This document shows positions 26,521 through 35,843 of a stretch of DNA of 64,000 bases, in pieces. This DNA is from Rhizobium acidisoli (GTDB taxonomy: Bacteria; Pseudomonadota; Alphaproteobacteria; Rhizobiales; Rhizobiaceae): NCBI RefSeq assembly GCF_002531755.2, contig NZ_CP034998.1, forward strand, positions 806,001-870,000. Reading direction: 5' to 3'. The notes under the pieces are model-generated. The model was not told the DNA's origin. It did no database searches and worked only from the letters and a program-made list of their open reading frames with translations. A program made the translations under genes and the position numbers. The first letter of the stretch is position 1. The number at the start of each line of letters is the position of its first letter.

Positions 26521-26540
26521 TTGATTGACTGATCAATCAA
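26521..26540 (-). promoter_or_regulatory. Probable BetI operator
   Basis: TTGATTGA (26521-26528) / TCAATCAA (26533-26540) are perfect 8-bp inverted arms separated by CTGA. They lie 37 bp upstream of betI and resemble the TTGATTGA-type half sites described for BetI. The site also sits 85 bp upstream of the divergent gene at 26626 and could affect both. Confidence 0.7.
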
Positions 26541-26625
26541 CAAAAATCTTTCGCGATCTCGCGCCGATCGCATCTTTTCCCGAGCTTCTGCTGCAACATA
26601 TTCAAAACCTAACGGGAGGTGCGTT

Positions 26626-27174
26626 ATGACAGATGTCTTTGACGGAATGCCGACATCCCAGTTGCAGTCGAAATGGGTCTGGTTCGTCGGCCTCGGCGTG
26701 CTGCTTTTCGTCTGCGGTCTGATCGCGCTCGGCAATCTGATGCTCGCCACCGTCGTCTCGGTTTATTATATCGGCATGCTCATGCTGTTTGGCGGCGTCA
26801 TCTATCTCGTCCACGCCTTCCAGGTGCGCGGCTGGGATCATGTGCTGGTCTGGGCGCTGAGCGGCCTGCTTTACGTGCTGGCCGGCATCTCCGCCTTCGT
26901 CAATCCCATCCTGACTTCGGCGGCGCTGACGCTGTTTCTGTCGCTGTCGCTCGTCATTGCCGGCGTCTTCCGCACCTGGGTCGGAAGGAAGATGAAGCCG
27001 GCCAAAGGCTGGGGCTGGATCGTCGCCAGCGGTGTCGTCACCGCCCTTGCCGGCTTCGTCATCGCGCTCGGCTGGCCGGTCAACAGCCTCTGGGTTCTCG
27101 GCCTGTTCCTGGCCGCCGATCTCATCATCCAGGGCTCGACGATGATCGCCTTCGGCCTCGGCATCCGCGGCTGA
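26626..27174 (+). CDS. HdeD-family membrane protein
   Basis: This 182-aa integral membrane protein has about six hydrophobic segments spaced by short polar turns and almost no large loops, the plan of HdeD/DUF308 proteins. CGGGAGG lies before the ATG. In enterics HdeD is linked to acid resistance. In rhizobia the role is unproven. It is divergent from betI and may share regulation through the operator at 26521. Confidence 0.75.
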   Translation: MTDVFDGMPTSQLQSKWVWFVGLGVLLFVCGLIALGNLMLATVVSVYYIGMLMLFGGVIYLVHAFQVRGWDHVLVWALSGLLYVLAGISAFVNPILTSAALTLFLSLSLVIAGVFRTWVGRKMKPAKGWGWIVASGVVTALAGFVIALGWPVNSLWVLGLFLAADLIIQGSTMIAFGLGIRG

Positions 27175-27337
27175 AGCCCTTTTTGACACGCCGATTTTGA
27201 CAAGGGCATGACAGGGGATTAGACTAAAGGGGTAGGGACCGCTCGCCAAAAGCGGGTGGTCCTGTATGCGATCGCCGCAAATGGTCATGCGTCCCCCAAA
27301 GGCAGGGTTCTGCCTCAATAAAAAAGGGAGGAAGTTC

Positions 27338-27580
27338 ATGCCGATGGTCACCGTTTCCATCTCTCCGCAACAGGCAGCGGGCATCCGCGCCGCCGTCGAC
27401 ACGGGCGGTTATGCCTCGAGCAGCGAGGTCGTCCGCGAGGCGCTCCGCCTCTGGGATACGGCCCGCAAGCTCAACGAATTCCGCGACGATGTCCTCGACG
27501 ACGAGGGCGCTCCATCAGGCGGCAGATGTGTCGCCGACATGTTCGCCGACCACGAGGCCGAGCGCCGCCGCTCCGCCTGA
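27338..27580 (+). CDS. ParD-like ribbon-helix-helix antitoxin, no toxin next to it
   Basis: AAGGGAGGAAG precedes the ATG, giving 80 aa. The N-terminal MVTVSISPQQ strand and YASSSEVVREALRLW helix form a ribbon-helix-helix DNA-binding fold typical of ParD/CopG antitoxins. The acidic C-terminus would wrap a ParE toxin. No parE follows: 17 nt after the stop the next frame, an unrelated EAL-protein frame, opens. The antitoxin is therefore an orphan in this window, which could silence a distant ParE or regulate only itself. Confidence 0.72.
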   Translation: MPMVTVSISPQQAAGIRAAVDTGGYASSSEVVREALRLWDTARKLNEFRDDVLDDEGAPSGGRCVADMFADHEAERRRSA

Positions 27581-27737
27581 CTAAGCGCCTGATTGTATGT
27601 TGAAATTAAAAGTAAACGCGGAACGCGTGGTCGCGCCTGCGTCTTTCACAAAACTTTCATATTGGCGAAAGGGTTCATTGATCCTTCCGGGGCATCTTCC
27701 TGACCAAGAAGAACAAGTCACGGTGGAGATCAGCCAA

Positions 27738-29570
27738 ATGAAGAGCGGGACTTCCCTGGCTGCCACCGTCGAGCCCGGCGTCCTGCGCCGCTATGCCAGC
27801 GACCAGATCGTCACGCTTGCCAAGCTCGTGGTCGAGAACGCCTTTCAGCCGATCGTCGAGGCCGGCACCGGCACGGTGTTCGGTTACGAATCCCTGATGC
27901 GCGGCCAGGAGCGCATCGGCTTCGACACGCCCGTCGACATTCTCGACGAGGCCCATCAGGCCGGCCAGCTGCTGCAGCTCGAACAGATGCTGGCGAGCCG
28001 CGCGCTCGCCAAATTCGCTACTCTGTCGAATTTCTCCACCTCGACGCTGTTCCTCAATCTCGATGTCCGGCTGATCCCGCATGGCGAACGCCTGGTCGAG
28101 AGCCTGCTGCAGCACCTGCGGAAGGCCAATATTCCGCCGTCCTCCGTCTGCTTCGAATTCTCCGAACGTTTCGACAATACCAGCGTGCCGGAATTCTCAG
28201 CCCTGGTTTCCAAGCTGCGCAAGGCCGGCTTCAAACTGGCGATCGACGATTTCGGCGTCGGTCACGGCGAGATGAAGCTGCTGTGCGATTATGCCGTCGA
28301 TTACCTGAAGATCGACCGCCATTTCGTCGCCGAGATCGACCGCAGCCCCCGCAAGCGCCACCTCTTGAAGAGCATCGTCAACATCGCCCATGTGCTCGGC
28401 ACCCGCGTCATCGCCGAAGGCATCGAGACCGAGGCCGAATTCATCGCCTGCCGCGAATATGGCGTCGATCTCGTCCAGGGCTGGTTCATCTCCCGCCCGA
28501 CGACCCATATGTCGGAGCTGGCGCCGTCCTTCCCGCATCTGCAGGAGCTCGGAAAAACCAAGCGCGGCAGCCAGTCGCTCGATGAAATCCTCATCCGCAA
28601 GCAGATCGAACTCCTGCCGACGGTTTATGAGAACGACAGTATCGACAGCGTCTTCGAACTCTTCCGCCGCAATCCGCGCCAGGCTTTCTTTCCCGTGCTC
28701 AACGCCAACAGCGAGCCGCGTGGCATCATTCACGAGCCGCACCTCAAGGAATATATCTACCAGCCCTTCGGCCGCGATCTGCTGAAGAACAAGATGTATG
28801 AGCGCAGCATCTCGCATTTCGTCGAAATGGCCCCGATCGTCGGCCTCGACAGCGATGCCGAGCAGCTGATGGCGATCTTCGCCAATATGGAAGGCAGCAA
28901 CTGCCTGATCCTCACCGACAATATGCGCTATGCCGGCGTCGTCTCCGCCGCCTCGCTGATCAAGGTCATCAACGAGAAGCAGCTGAAGACAGCCCAGGAC
29001 CAGAACCCGCTGACCGGCCTGCCGGGCAATCGCGCCATCCGCGATTTCATGCGCCAGTCCGGCCGCGACGGCGATGAGGTCCGCCATTTCTGCTACTGCG
29101 ACTTCGACAATTTCAAGCCGTTCAACGATGCCTACGGCTTCCATCTCGGCGACCACGCGATCTCGCTGTTTGCCGCGCTGATGCGCCGCTACTTCTTCGC
29201 CGAGCGCCACTTTCTCGGCCATGTCGGCGGCGACGATTTCTTCATCGGCGTCGTCGGCTGGACGCAGGAGGAACTGACGGAGATCCTCGACCGGCTGATC
29301 AGCGACTTCCACGACGATGTGCTCGATCTCTATTCCGACGAGCACCGCGCCGCCGGCCGCATCCTCGGTCACGATCGCGCCGGCGCCGAAGCGCTGTTTC
29401 CGCTGATGCGCTGCTCGATCGGCGTCATCGAACTGCCGGAAAGCCTCGTCATCGACGATATCAATCGCGTCAGCGCCGAGATCGCCGTCATCAAGTCGGC
29501 CGCCAAGGAGAGCGACGACGGCCTCGTCTTCCATCTGCTGCAGCATTTGTCGCTGGGCGAGGCGAATTGA
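27738..29570 (+). CDS. EAL-CBS-GGDEF c-di-GMP protein
   Basis: The start at 27738 (GGAG upstream) gives 610 aa. An N-terminal EAL phosphodiesterase domain has ESLMR, NLD, EFSER, DDFGVGH, KIDRHF and EGIE, so the metal and catalytic residues look complete although the signature is ESL and not EAL. A middle region has two CBS-like repeats (about 275-410). A C-terminal diguanylate cyclase domain carries GGDDF in place of GGDEF and no RxxD inhibitory site. It likely degrades c-di-GMP, with the cyclase domain impaired or regulatory. It is cytoplasmic, with no TM segments. Confidence 0.82.
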   Translation: MKSGTSLAATVEPGVLRRYASDQIVTLAKLVVENAFQPIVEAGTGTVFGYESLMRGQERIGFDTPVDILDEAHQAGQLLQLEQMLASRALAKFATLSNFSTSTLFLNLDVRLIPHGERLVESLLQHLRKANIPPSSVCFEFSERFDNTSVPEFSALVSKLRKAGFKLAIDDFGVGHGEMKLLCDYAVDYLKIDRHFVAEIDRSPRKRHLLKSIVNIAHVLGTRVIAEGIETEAEFIACREYGVDLVQGWFISRPTTHMSELAPSFPHLQELGKTKRGSQSLDEILIRKQIELLPTVYENDSIDSVFELFRRNPRQAFFPVLNANSEPRGIIHEPHLKEYIYQPFGRDLLKNKMYERSISHFVEMAPIVGLDSDAEQLMAIFANMEGSNCLILTDNMRYAGVVSAASLIKVINEKQLKTAQDQNPLTGLPGNRAIRDFMRQSGRDGDEVRHFCYCDFDNFKPFNDAYGFHLGDHAISLFAALMRRYFFAERHFLGHVGGDDFFIGVVGWTQEELTEILDRLISDFHDDVLDLYSDEHRAAGRILGHDRAGAEALFPLMRCSIGVIELPESLVIDDINRVSAEIAVIKSAAKESDDGLVFHLLQHLSLGEAN

Positions 29571-29630
29571 CGCCCTTGCCACATCATGCCTTCCCAAGCC
29601 CGCGGGGCTGACTTATTTCCTTGGCGCAGA

Positions 29631-29673
29631 GCATTTCCAGCAAAAGTGTGTCGCGGTTTTGCGTCCGGAATGC
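29631..29673 (-). repeat. Palindromic repeat, ACCGCTGC-core family
   Basis: Nested stems are GCATTTCC (29631-29638) with GGAATGC (29667-29673), and GCAAAA (29640-29645) with TTTTGC (29657-29662). Its reverse complement aligns with the hairpin at 12930-12975. It lies in the 130-bp gap before the quinone oxidoreductase gene. Confidence 0.6.
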
Positions 29674-29702
29674 CCGAAAAATGCGTCAGGGAGGGCCGCG
29701 CC

Positions 29703-30701
29703 ATGTCACTGCCTCAGGAAATGCGTTTCGTCGATCTGCCGTCTTTCGGCGGGCCGGAAGTGATGACCATCGGCAGACGCCCGCTTCCGGTGCCGGGTGA
29801 GGGACAGGTCCTCGTCCGCGCCGAGGCGATCGGCGTCAACCGCCCCGATGTCGCCCAGCGCCAGGGCAGCTATCCCGCGCCCAGGGATGCGAGCCCGATC
29901 CTCGGCTTGGAACTGTCGGGCGAAATCGTTGCGATTGGCCCTGCCGTCAGCGGCTATCGCGTCGGCGACAAGGTCTGCGGCCTCGCCAATGGCGGCGCCT
30001 ATGCCGAATATTGCCTGCTGCCGGCCGGCCAGATCCTACCCTTTCCCAAGGGCTATGACGCGGTGAAGGCCGCGGCCCTTCCCGAAACCTTCTTCACCGT
30101 CTGGGCCAATCTCTTCCAGATGGCCGGGCTGACCGAAGGCGAGACCGTGCTGATCCATGGCGGCTCCAGCGGCATCGGCACGACGGCGATCCAACTCGCC
30201 CGTGCCTTCGGCGCCGAGGTCTACGCCACGGCCGGTTCAAGCGAGAAATGCGCGGCCTGCGAAAGGCTCGGCGTCAAACGCGCGATCAACTACAAAAGCG
30301 AGGATTTCGCCGAGGTGATCAAGGCCGAGACCGGCCAGGGCGTCGATATCATTCTCGACATCATCGGCGCCGCCTATTTCGAGCGCAACCTCGCCTCGCT
30401 TGGAAAAGACGGCTGCCTGTCGATCATCGCCTTCCTCGGTGGCGCCATTGCCGAAAAGGTCAATCTGTCGCCGATCATGGTCAAGCGCCTGACTGTCACC
30501 GGCTCCACCATGCGCCCGCGCACGGCGGAGGAAAAACGCGCCATCCGCGACGACCTGCTCTCCGAGGTCTGGCCGCTTCTGGAGGCCGGCACCGTCGCCC
30601 CCGTCATCCACAAGGTCTTCGCCTTTGAAGAGGTCGTCGCCGCCCATCGGCTGATGGAAGATGGCAGCCATGTCGGCAAGATCATGCTCAGCGTCGGCTA
30701 A
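29703..30701 (+). CDS. NAD(P)H:quinone oxidoreductase (PIG3/QOR-like)
   Basis: The ATG at 29703 (AGGGAGGG upstream) is chosen over one inside the preceding repeat. The 332-aa protein is a zinc-free medium-chain dehydrogenase: a GroES-like N-terminal half ([25 protein letters not shown]), then a Rossmann half with [15 protein letters not shown] and AGSSEKC. Members reduce quinones with NADPH and help in redox stress. It converges on the MFS gene, and their coding ends overlap by 14 bp. Confidence 0.85.
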   Translation: MSLPQEMRFVDLPSFGGPEVMTIGRRPLPVPGEGQVLVRAEAIGVNRPDVAQRQGSYPAPRDASPILGLELSGEIVAIGPAVSGYRVGDKVCGLANGGAYAEYCLLPAGQILPFPKGYDAVKAAALPETFFTVWANLFQMAGLTEGETVLIHGGSSGIGTTAIQLARAFGAEVYATAGSSEKCAACERLGVKRAINYKSEDFAEVIKAETGQGVDIILDIIGAAYFERNLASLGKDGCLSIIAFLGGAIAEKVNLSPIMVKRLTVTGSTMRPRTAEEKRAIRDDLLSEVWPLLEAGTVAPVIHKVFAFEEVVAAHRLMEDGSHVGKIMLSVG

Positions 30702-32109
30702 GTGACAGTGATACGCCGATGGCGAAAACGCCGGGTAGCGCCATCAGCAGATAGAGCCAATAGGCTGCCGACAGCGCCCCGGATATGCCGCCCGGATCGA
30801 CGAGGCCGGCGCCATTGGCAATGAGGCCGGCAAAGGCCGCACCGAACGCGCCGCCGAGCGAACTCATCGTCGGGATCGCCGCCGAAGCCTTGTCCTGTTC
30901 ACTGCTGGCGACGAGCGTCAGGACCATGGCGACGAGATGCGCCCAGCCGAGCCCGACGCCGAAGCCCATCATGAACATGGCCGTAGCCGCCGGCACGATG
31001 AAGAGCATATGCGCTTGCGGATTGTCGCGCGCGAGAAAGACCGCCAGCGAAATGGTGGCTGCCGCCTCGATGAGCGCACCGGCAACGATCGCCGCCTGCG
31101 CGCGGCCGCCGGTCAGCGAGCCGCTGAGGAAGGCCGAAAACGTCCAGCCGAGGGCGACGAGCGCCACGAGATAACCGGAAACAAGCGGCGTCACCCCGTG
31201 CAGCACCTGCAGGAAATAGGGAATGAAGACGTCGCTGACGAGCACGACGGTCATAGCCAGCATCGTCAGGTAGACACGCGCAATCGGCCTGGAAAGGCTG
31301 ACCGCGCCGGAGGGCAGCAGCCGGTTCGGGCTTCGGGCTTCGATAAGGAGCATGCCGATCACCGCAGCGATCGAGGCCGCGATCAAAGCGATTTTCGCGG
31401 CCGTCACCTCGATCGTCCCGGCGGTGCAGACCATCAACACGGCCCCGAGCAGCAGCCCGATCTGGGCAACCGGCGTTTTCGCCTGCTCGCGGTCGTCTTC
31501 GACCTCGGGCAACAGCCGCGGCGCCAGAGCCGCCATCACCAGGCCGAGCGGCACCAGCACGATGAAGGCGTAGCGCCAGTTGCCGCCGGCGGAAAAGAAG
31601 CCGCCAAGCGTCGGCCCGATGACGGTCGCCACACCCCAGATCGCCGCGTAGAGCGTCGTCGCCTTCGTCCATAGCGGCTCTGGATAGACGTAGCGGATGA
31701 AGGCATAGCCAAGTGCTGCCAGCGCCCCGGTGCCGAGACCCTGCACCGCGCGTCCGATCAGCACCACCGGCATCGACGGCGCGGCTGCGGCAATCAGGCT
31801 GCCGACGCCGAAGACCAGCGCGGCGATCACATAGATGGCGCGAAGCCCGATCCCCCGCGGCCGCATGGCGACGAAGATCGAACCGAGCACGGCGGCGACG
31901 ACGAACAGGCTGGTGACCCAGGAAAACAGCGCGAGCCCGCCGATATCGCGCACGATCGAAGGCGCGATCGTCGCCATGATGTAAGTCTCCACAGCGTAAA
32001 GCATGACGCCGCCGGCAAGCATCAACGTAGCCGGCAGGTGCTCGGGCAGGAAGAGGCGGAGGAGGGAGCTGGTGGCGGGGATGGCTGCAGTCTGGTCGAT
32101 ATCGGACAT
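30688..32109 (-). CDS. MFS transporter (drug-efflux type)
   Basis: This 473-aa inner-membrane protein has about 12-14 hydrophobic helices. The MFS motif region ([18 protein letters not shown]) lies after helix 2, and [20 protein letters not shown] is in helix 4. This is the style of DHA2 or related proton-driven exporters. It is divergent from a Cys-containing HTH regulator across a 100-bp gap with a perfect palindrome, so that regulator probably represses it. The substrate is unknown. Confidence 0.82.
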   Translation of the reverse strand: MSDIDQTAAIPATSSLLRLFLPEHLPATLMLAGGVMLYAVETYIMATIAPSIVRDIGGLALFSWVTSLFVVAAVLGSIFVAMRPRGIGLRAIYVIAALVFGVGSLIAAAAPSMPVVLIGRAVQGLGTGALAALGYAFIRYVYPEPLWTKATTLYAAIWGVATVIGPTLGGFFSAGGNWRYAFIVLVPLGLVMAALAPRLLPEVEDDREQAKTPVAQIGLLLGAVLMVCTAGTIEVTAAKIALIAASIAAVIGMLLIEARSPNRLLPSGAVSLSRPIARVYLTMLAMTVVLVSDVFIPYFLQVLHGVTPLVSGYLVALVALGWTFSAFLSGSLTGGRAQAAIVAGALIEAAATISLAVFLARDNPQAHMLFIVPAATAMFMMGFGVGLGWAHLVAMVLTLVASSEQDKASAAIPTMSSLGGAFGAAFAGLIANGAGLVDPGGISGALSAAYWLYLLMALPGVFAIGVSLSLSRR

Positions 32110-32141
32110 GGAATGACCCCGAGATTTTTTCTGGCGAAGAA

Positions 32142-32171
32142 TAATTTTCCAAGTTATAATTTGGAAAATTA
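32142..32171. promoter_or_regulatory. Palindromic operator between MFS gene and regulator
   Basis: TAATTTTCCAA (32142-32152) / TTGGAAAATTA (32161-32171) is an 11-bp perfect inverted repeat with an 8-nt spacer. A third half-site-like TTGGAAAAAT follows at 32202-32211, just before the regulator start. Both divergent genes could be controlled from it. Confidence 0.7.
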
Positions 32172-32211
32172 CACGCCGTCCCGATTAAAACAAGATGTTG
32201 CTTGGAAAAAT

Positions 32212-32835
32212 ATGCGCCAGTCCCCCGCCAACCGCATCCTGATCCTGATAAAGACCGACGGCCCGCAGCTTGGCGGCGCGATCGGCGATGCGCTCGGCAT
32301 ATCGGGCGAGGCCGCCCGCCAGCAGCTCGCCAAGTTGGCGGACCAGGGGCTGGTGGAGCCGGTCACCGTCGGCGCCACGGGCAGGGGGCGGCCACGTCAG
32401 CTCTGGCACCTGACTGCCGCGGGCAACCGCCAATTCCCGGACGGCCATGCCGAACTGACGGCAAACCTGCTCGGCACGCTGGTCGAACAGCTGGGGCCGG
32501 CCGCGCTCGACACCGTCATTTCAGCCCGCGAGGCGGAGACGCTGCAGCGTTATCGACAGGAACTGCAAAATGCCGGCGACCTTGCGGCGCGTGTCGATAG
32601 CCTTGCCGCCATCCGCACCCGCGAGGGTTATATGGCCGATCACTGGCAGGAGGCGGACGGCTCCTTCATGCTGGTCGAAAACCACTGCCCGATCTGCGCG
32701 GCGGCCACCGCCTGCGCCGGCTTCTGCCGCTCCGAACTCGAAACCTTTCGCGCCGCCCTCGGCGCCGAGGTCGAGCGCAGCGAACACATCCTCTTGGGCG
32801 CAAGGCGCTGCGCTTATCGGATCACGCCGCGTTGA
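32212..32835 (+). CDS. SufR-like HTH regulator with C-terminal Cys cluster
   Basis: The ATG at 32212 gives 207 aa. The N-terminal winged HTH (LGGAIGDALGISGEAARQQLAKL) is followed by the GRGRPRQLWHLT wing. The C-terminal part carries ENHCPICAAATAC, GFC and ARRCAYRI. In COG2345/SufR proteins Cys residues in this region bind an iron-sulfur cluster that controls DNA binding. The protein is probably a redox- or Fe-S-responsive regulator of the divergent exporter. Cluster binding is inferred. I reject an earlier in-frame start at 32038 because it runs through the MFS start and operator. Confidence 0.72.
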   Translation: MRQSPANRILILIKTDGPQLGGAIGDALGISGEAARQQLAKLADQGLVEPVTVGATGRGRPRQLWHLTAAGNRQFPDGHAELTANLLGTLVEQLGPAALDTVISAREAETLQRYRQELQNAGDLAARVDSLAAIRTREGYMADHWQEADGSFMLVENHCPICAAATACAGFCRSELETFRAALGAEVERSEHILLGARRCAYRITPR

Positions 32836-32863
32836 GGCGGAGCACACGCAGGCAGCGCGCGCT

Positions 32864-34075
32864 TCAGGCCGGCTGCCGCGCGTGCCGCCTGGCGCTTTCG
32901 AGATAAAGCAAGGCACCGATCGACGCGAAGCCTGCGGCCGCGCCGACAAAGGCGGTGCCGGAATAGTCGCTGATCGATGTGCCGAAGGCGAAGAGCCCGG
33001 CGGCGATGCCGGTGCCGATGAAGGTGTTGAGCGAGATCAGCGAGGTTCCGAGCCCCGGCCGGTCTGCGATCAGGTCCTGCAGATAGGTGATCGGCACGCT
33101 GAGGATCGCCGCCGCCCCGCAGGCGTTGAGGAGGAGCAGCGCATAGATGTGCCAGGGTGCGGCGGCAAATCCGAGCAGCAGCAGATAGGCGCAGTAGATC
33201 AGCGCGCCGAAGGCGAGCACATGCACGGTGCGGAACCGCCGCTGCGCCATGCCCCATATCATCATGAACGGCATTTCGAGAAAGGCCGTCAGCCCGGCGA
33301 TGAAGCCGACATCGACCACGCTTCCACCCCCCGAATGGGTGATGATCAGCGGCAGGAGCATGCTGTTTAGCCGCTGCAGCCCGAAGAGCAGCGCCATGAC
33401 GATGACGCGGACCAGCACATAGGGCATGAAAATCCGCTTCAGCGATGCCATGAATCCGGGCTGATCGGGGGCGGGACCGGCCGTGCCGTTTCCGGGCGCG
33501 AAGAAGAAATACAGGCAGAAACAGGTGCAGCTTGCCAGGGCGGCGATCCCGTAAGCCGGCGTCATCGACGACGAATTGACGAGATAAAGGCCGATCATCC
33601 CCGGCGCCAGCGCCCACGAGCCGGAAAACAGCGCCCGCACCGTCGCGGTGATCCCTGCCGCCTGGCCGCGATCCATCTGGTTGGTCCTGGCGCGCAGGCT
33701 GGCAAACAGCAGCGAATAGGTGGAATTGCTCATCGGCACCAGCAACAGCGTCGAGACGACGAAGACGGCAGGGCTGTGAAAGATCGCGATCGACCCGAAG
33801 CCGAGCATGCCGGCGACCGAAAGCCCCAACACCAGCGGCCGCCGCTCTTTCAGCCTGTCCGACCAGATGCCGAGCGTCAGGCTGGTGGTGACGTTGACGA
33901 TCGCCGAGAAGAAGATCAGCGCCGAATAGGTGCCGTTGCTCAAGTTCAGTTCGTTGATCCCGATGATCGACTGATAGGGCGCGGTCGAAGCATAGGTGAA
34001 GGCGAGCGCCACAAGCGTCACGGCCGGGATACGGATCCTGTTGTCGCGCAGGATCAAGGAGAGGGTGGATGACAT
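32864..34075 (-). CDS. MFS transporter (SetA-like sugar efflux type)
   Basis: This 403-aa protein has 12 predicted membrane helices and the MFS cytoplasmic loop motif (GIWSDRLKERRPLVLG) between helices 2 and 3. Its pattern (an asymmetric start, RARTNQMDRGQAAGITATVRALFS) resembles sugar-efflux transporters of the SetA/SotA type. AGGAACTGCCCC precedes the ATG. Sugar or drug export is possible, but the substrate cannot be read from sequence. It lies next to a repeat-rich gap and is not in an operon with its neighbours. Confidence 0.78.
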   Translation of the reverse strand: MSSTLSLILRDNRIRIPAVTLVALAFTYASTAPYQSIIGINELNLSNGTYSALIFFSAIVNVTTSLTLGIWSDRLKERRPLVLGLSVAGMLGFGSIAIFHSPAVFVVSTLLLVPMSNSTYSLLFASLRARTNQMDRGQAAGITATVRALFSGSWALAPGMIGLYLVNSSSMTPAYGIAALASCTCFCLYFFFAPGNGTAGPAPDQPGFMASLKRIFMPYVLVRVIVMALLFGLQRLNSMLLPLIITHSGGGSVVDVGFIAGLTAFLEMPFMMIWGMAQRRFRTVHVLAFGALIYCAYLLLLGFAAAPWHIYALLLLNACGAAAILSVPITYLQDLIADRPGLGTSLISLNTFIGTGIAAGLFAFGTSISDYSGTAFVGAAAGFASIGALLYLESARRHARQPA

Positions 34076-34220
34076 GGGGCAGTTCCTGATGCTCCACCTT
34101 TAGCGGGAACAGACCCATCAGGAAAATGATAGTTTTCGATCGTCGCGGTCAATTTTTGTGATGATTGCCTGGCGACGTAATGGCTTTCGGAGGATTGGCA
34201 CTTTGCTGGATTGGCCGAGG

Positions 34221-34571
34221 CTGGATCCCAGGCTCAAGGCCTGGGATGACGGAGAGTGGGGGGCTCGACCAGGAGGAAGCGCAACGACCCTGACGGAGGG
34301 CGGGGAGAGCTTGACCGGCAAGGAGGCACCAACCACCCTGCCACCCTGCCGCGCTTGCTCCAAGCCCACCCCACGCTCCGTCCTCCTCGGGCTTGACCCG
34401 AGGATCCAGATCGCCTCCGCCGCGGCAGGCATGAATCCGAGACACAATGCCGGGGATGACGGAAGTTGAGGCTCGATCGGCCGGAGGCACAATTATCCTC
34501 TTATTCCGCTCAGCATTGCGGCTCTTGTTGCAGAAGCCCACCCCACACTCCGTCATGCTCGGGCTTGACCC
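34221..34571. repeat. Cluster of GGGCTTGACCC-type palindromes
   Basis: Short hairpins of the form CTCGGG-CTTGA-CCCGAG occur at 34386-34402 and, cut by the insertion element, at 34557-34571. A variant, CCCAGG-CTCAAGG-CCTGGG, is at 34227-34245. Similar units lie at 35844-35860 and 62121-62217. The whole gap 34076-34571 holds no gene I can support. Confidence 0.6.
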
Positions 34572-35843
34572 ACGAGTGTCCGGTTTAAATTTTGTCACCA
34601 TTGGAGGCTCATCTGGCCGGGACTGGAGGGAGGGCTGTGTCTTGGTTTTAGCAGTCGGTCGATCCTTTTGCGGTGCATGAGGTTTGCGCGCACCAGGCGG
34701 GCGAATGCCAGCGGGCTTGTGACGATGGTCTGGTCGGCCTTTGCCATCTGCAGCAGCAGATAGGCAATCAGGGCGACGGCGACCTGGATGCGCACGGCAT
34801 TTTCGTTGTTGCCGAGGAAATGGCGGATCTTCAGCGTCTGCTTGACCCAGCGGAAGAACAGTTCGATCGCCCAGCGACGCTTGTAAAGCGCGGCGATCTC
34901 CTCGGCCGGGGCGGTAAGATCGTTGGAGAAGATGCGCAACACCTTGCCGGTTTCGATCCGCACGCCGATCTCGCGCACCGGCCGGTTCATTGGGTTGCGG
35001 CGACTCTTGGCCTGGCGCTGCGGCAGCAGGCCGATACGGTCGAACAGGATGCCGGCATCCTCGTTGACCGCCTGCTCGGCGCTCACCGTCAGTCTCGTGT
35101 GGGATTTGAGGCGGGTGACGATGCGGCAGCCGGCGGCATTGAGCTTCGCCCACCAGCCGAAGTCGTAGTAGCCGAGATCGAAGACATAGGTGGCGCCTGC
35201 CTCGATCGGCATCTCCTTGGCCGCGGTGATGTCATTGACATTGGCCGGGGTGACGGCCGCATAGATCGGACGTTCGGCGTTGGCATCGTAGACGACGTGC
35301 ATCTTGGCGCCGCAGGCCTGATCGGAAAAGCGGGCCCACTGCGATCCCGCCCCGGCAAGGCTCAGACTGCTGCCGTCGATTAGATAGACCGCCTCGCCGA
35401 CGGCCCGCTTGAGCCCGCGCCCGGCGCGGGCCACCATCTGCGCGAACAACTCGGCAAAAACGGCGCTCGGACGCAGGCCATTGGCATCGGCGAATGTCGA
35501 GCGTGACACCGGACGAGCGCCGAGATGGTAAAGGCGGGTGCCGTGGCTCTGCAGGGAGCCAACGATCTCACGCAGGCTGGTGGCACCGGCAAGCTGGCCA
35601 TAAAGCAGGGCAATCAACTGGCTCTTGGTCGACAGCCGCCGAACATGCTTATCGGCCTGATGCTCCTCCACAAGTCTTTCGAAAGCCGCCCACGGAATCC
35701 GCTTCAACAGATCATGAAAGACGCTATTGTCATGCCGCACGGTGTTGCTCCTCTTTTCGTGTCCGGGAACGTCGCCAAACGCTCGAACATGAGTAGAATC
35801 AACACTGTGCGCCCTGTCCACCATTTTTAAACCGGACAGCCGT
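34572..35843 (-). mobile_element. Complete IS4-family insertion sequence
   Basis: The 1272-bp element is bounded by 18-bp terminal inverted repeats, ACGAGTGTCCGGTTTAAA (34572-34589) and, on the other strand, ACGGCTGTCCGGTTTAAA (35843-35826), 16 of 18 identical. It is flanked by an 11-bp direct repeat GGGCTTGACCC (34561-34571 and 35844-35854), the expected target duplication size for IS4-type elements. It carries one intact transposase on the minus strand. It has landed in the stem-loop of a palindromic repeat. Intact ends and gene suggest recent insertion. Confidence 0.85.
34595..35740 (-). CDS. IS4-family transposase
   Basis: I use the GTG at 35740 because AGAGGAG lies 8 nt upstream, and the longer frame starts outside the element. 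The 381-aa protein has an N-terminal DNA-binding region beginning VRHDNSVFHDLLKRIPW, DDE residues around YLIDGSSLSL and FDLGYYDF, and the exact IS4 signature Y-x2-R-x3-E-x6-K in YKRRWAIELFFRWVK. No frameshift or stop interrupts it, so the element may be active. Confidence 0.88.
   Translation of the reverse strand: MRHDNSVFHDLLKRIPWAAFERLVEEHQADKHVRRLSTKSQLIALLYGQLAGATSLREIVGSLQSHGTRLYHLGARPVSRSTFADANGLRPSAVFAELFAQMVARAGRGLKRAVGEAVYLIDGSSLSLAGAGSQWARFSDQACGAKMHVVYDANAERPIYAAVTPANVNDITAAKEMPIEAGATYVFDLGYYDFGWWAKLNAAGCRIVTRLKSHTRLTVSAEQAVNEDAGILFDRIGLLPQRQAKSRRNPMNRPVREIGVRIETGKVLRIFSNDLTAPAEEIAALYKRRWAIELFFRWVKQTLKIRHFLGNNENAVRIQVAVALIAYLLLQMAKADQTIVTSPLAFARLVRANLMHRKRIDRLLKPRHSPPSSPGQMSLQW

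Noticed and set aside
34572..34589. IS ends placed at TGTCCGG with no target duplication
   Set aside because: Extending each end by five bases improves the inverted repeat to 16 of 18 and reveals identical 11-bp flanks, so the longer boundary is preferred.
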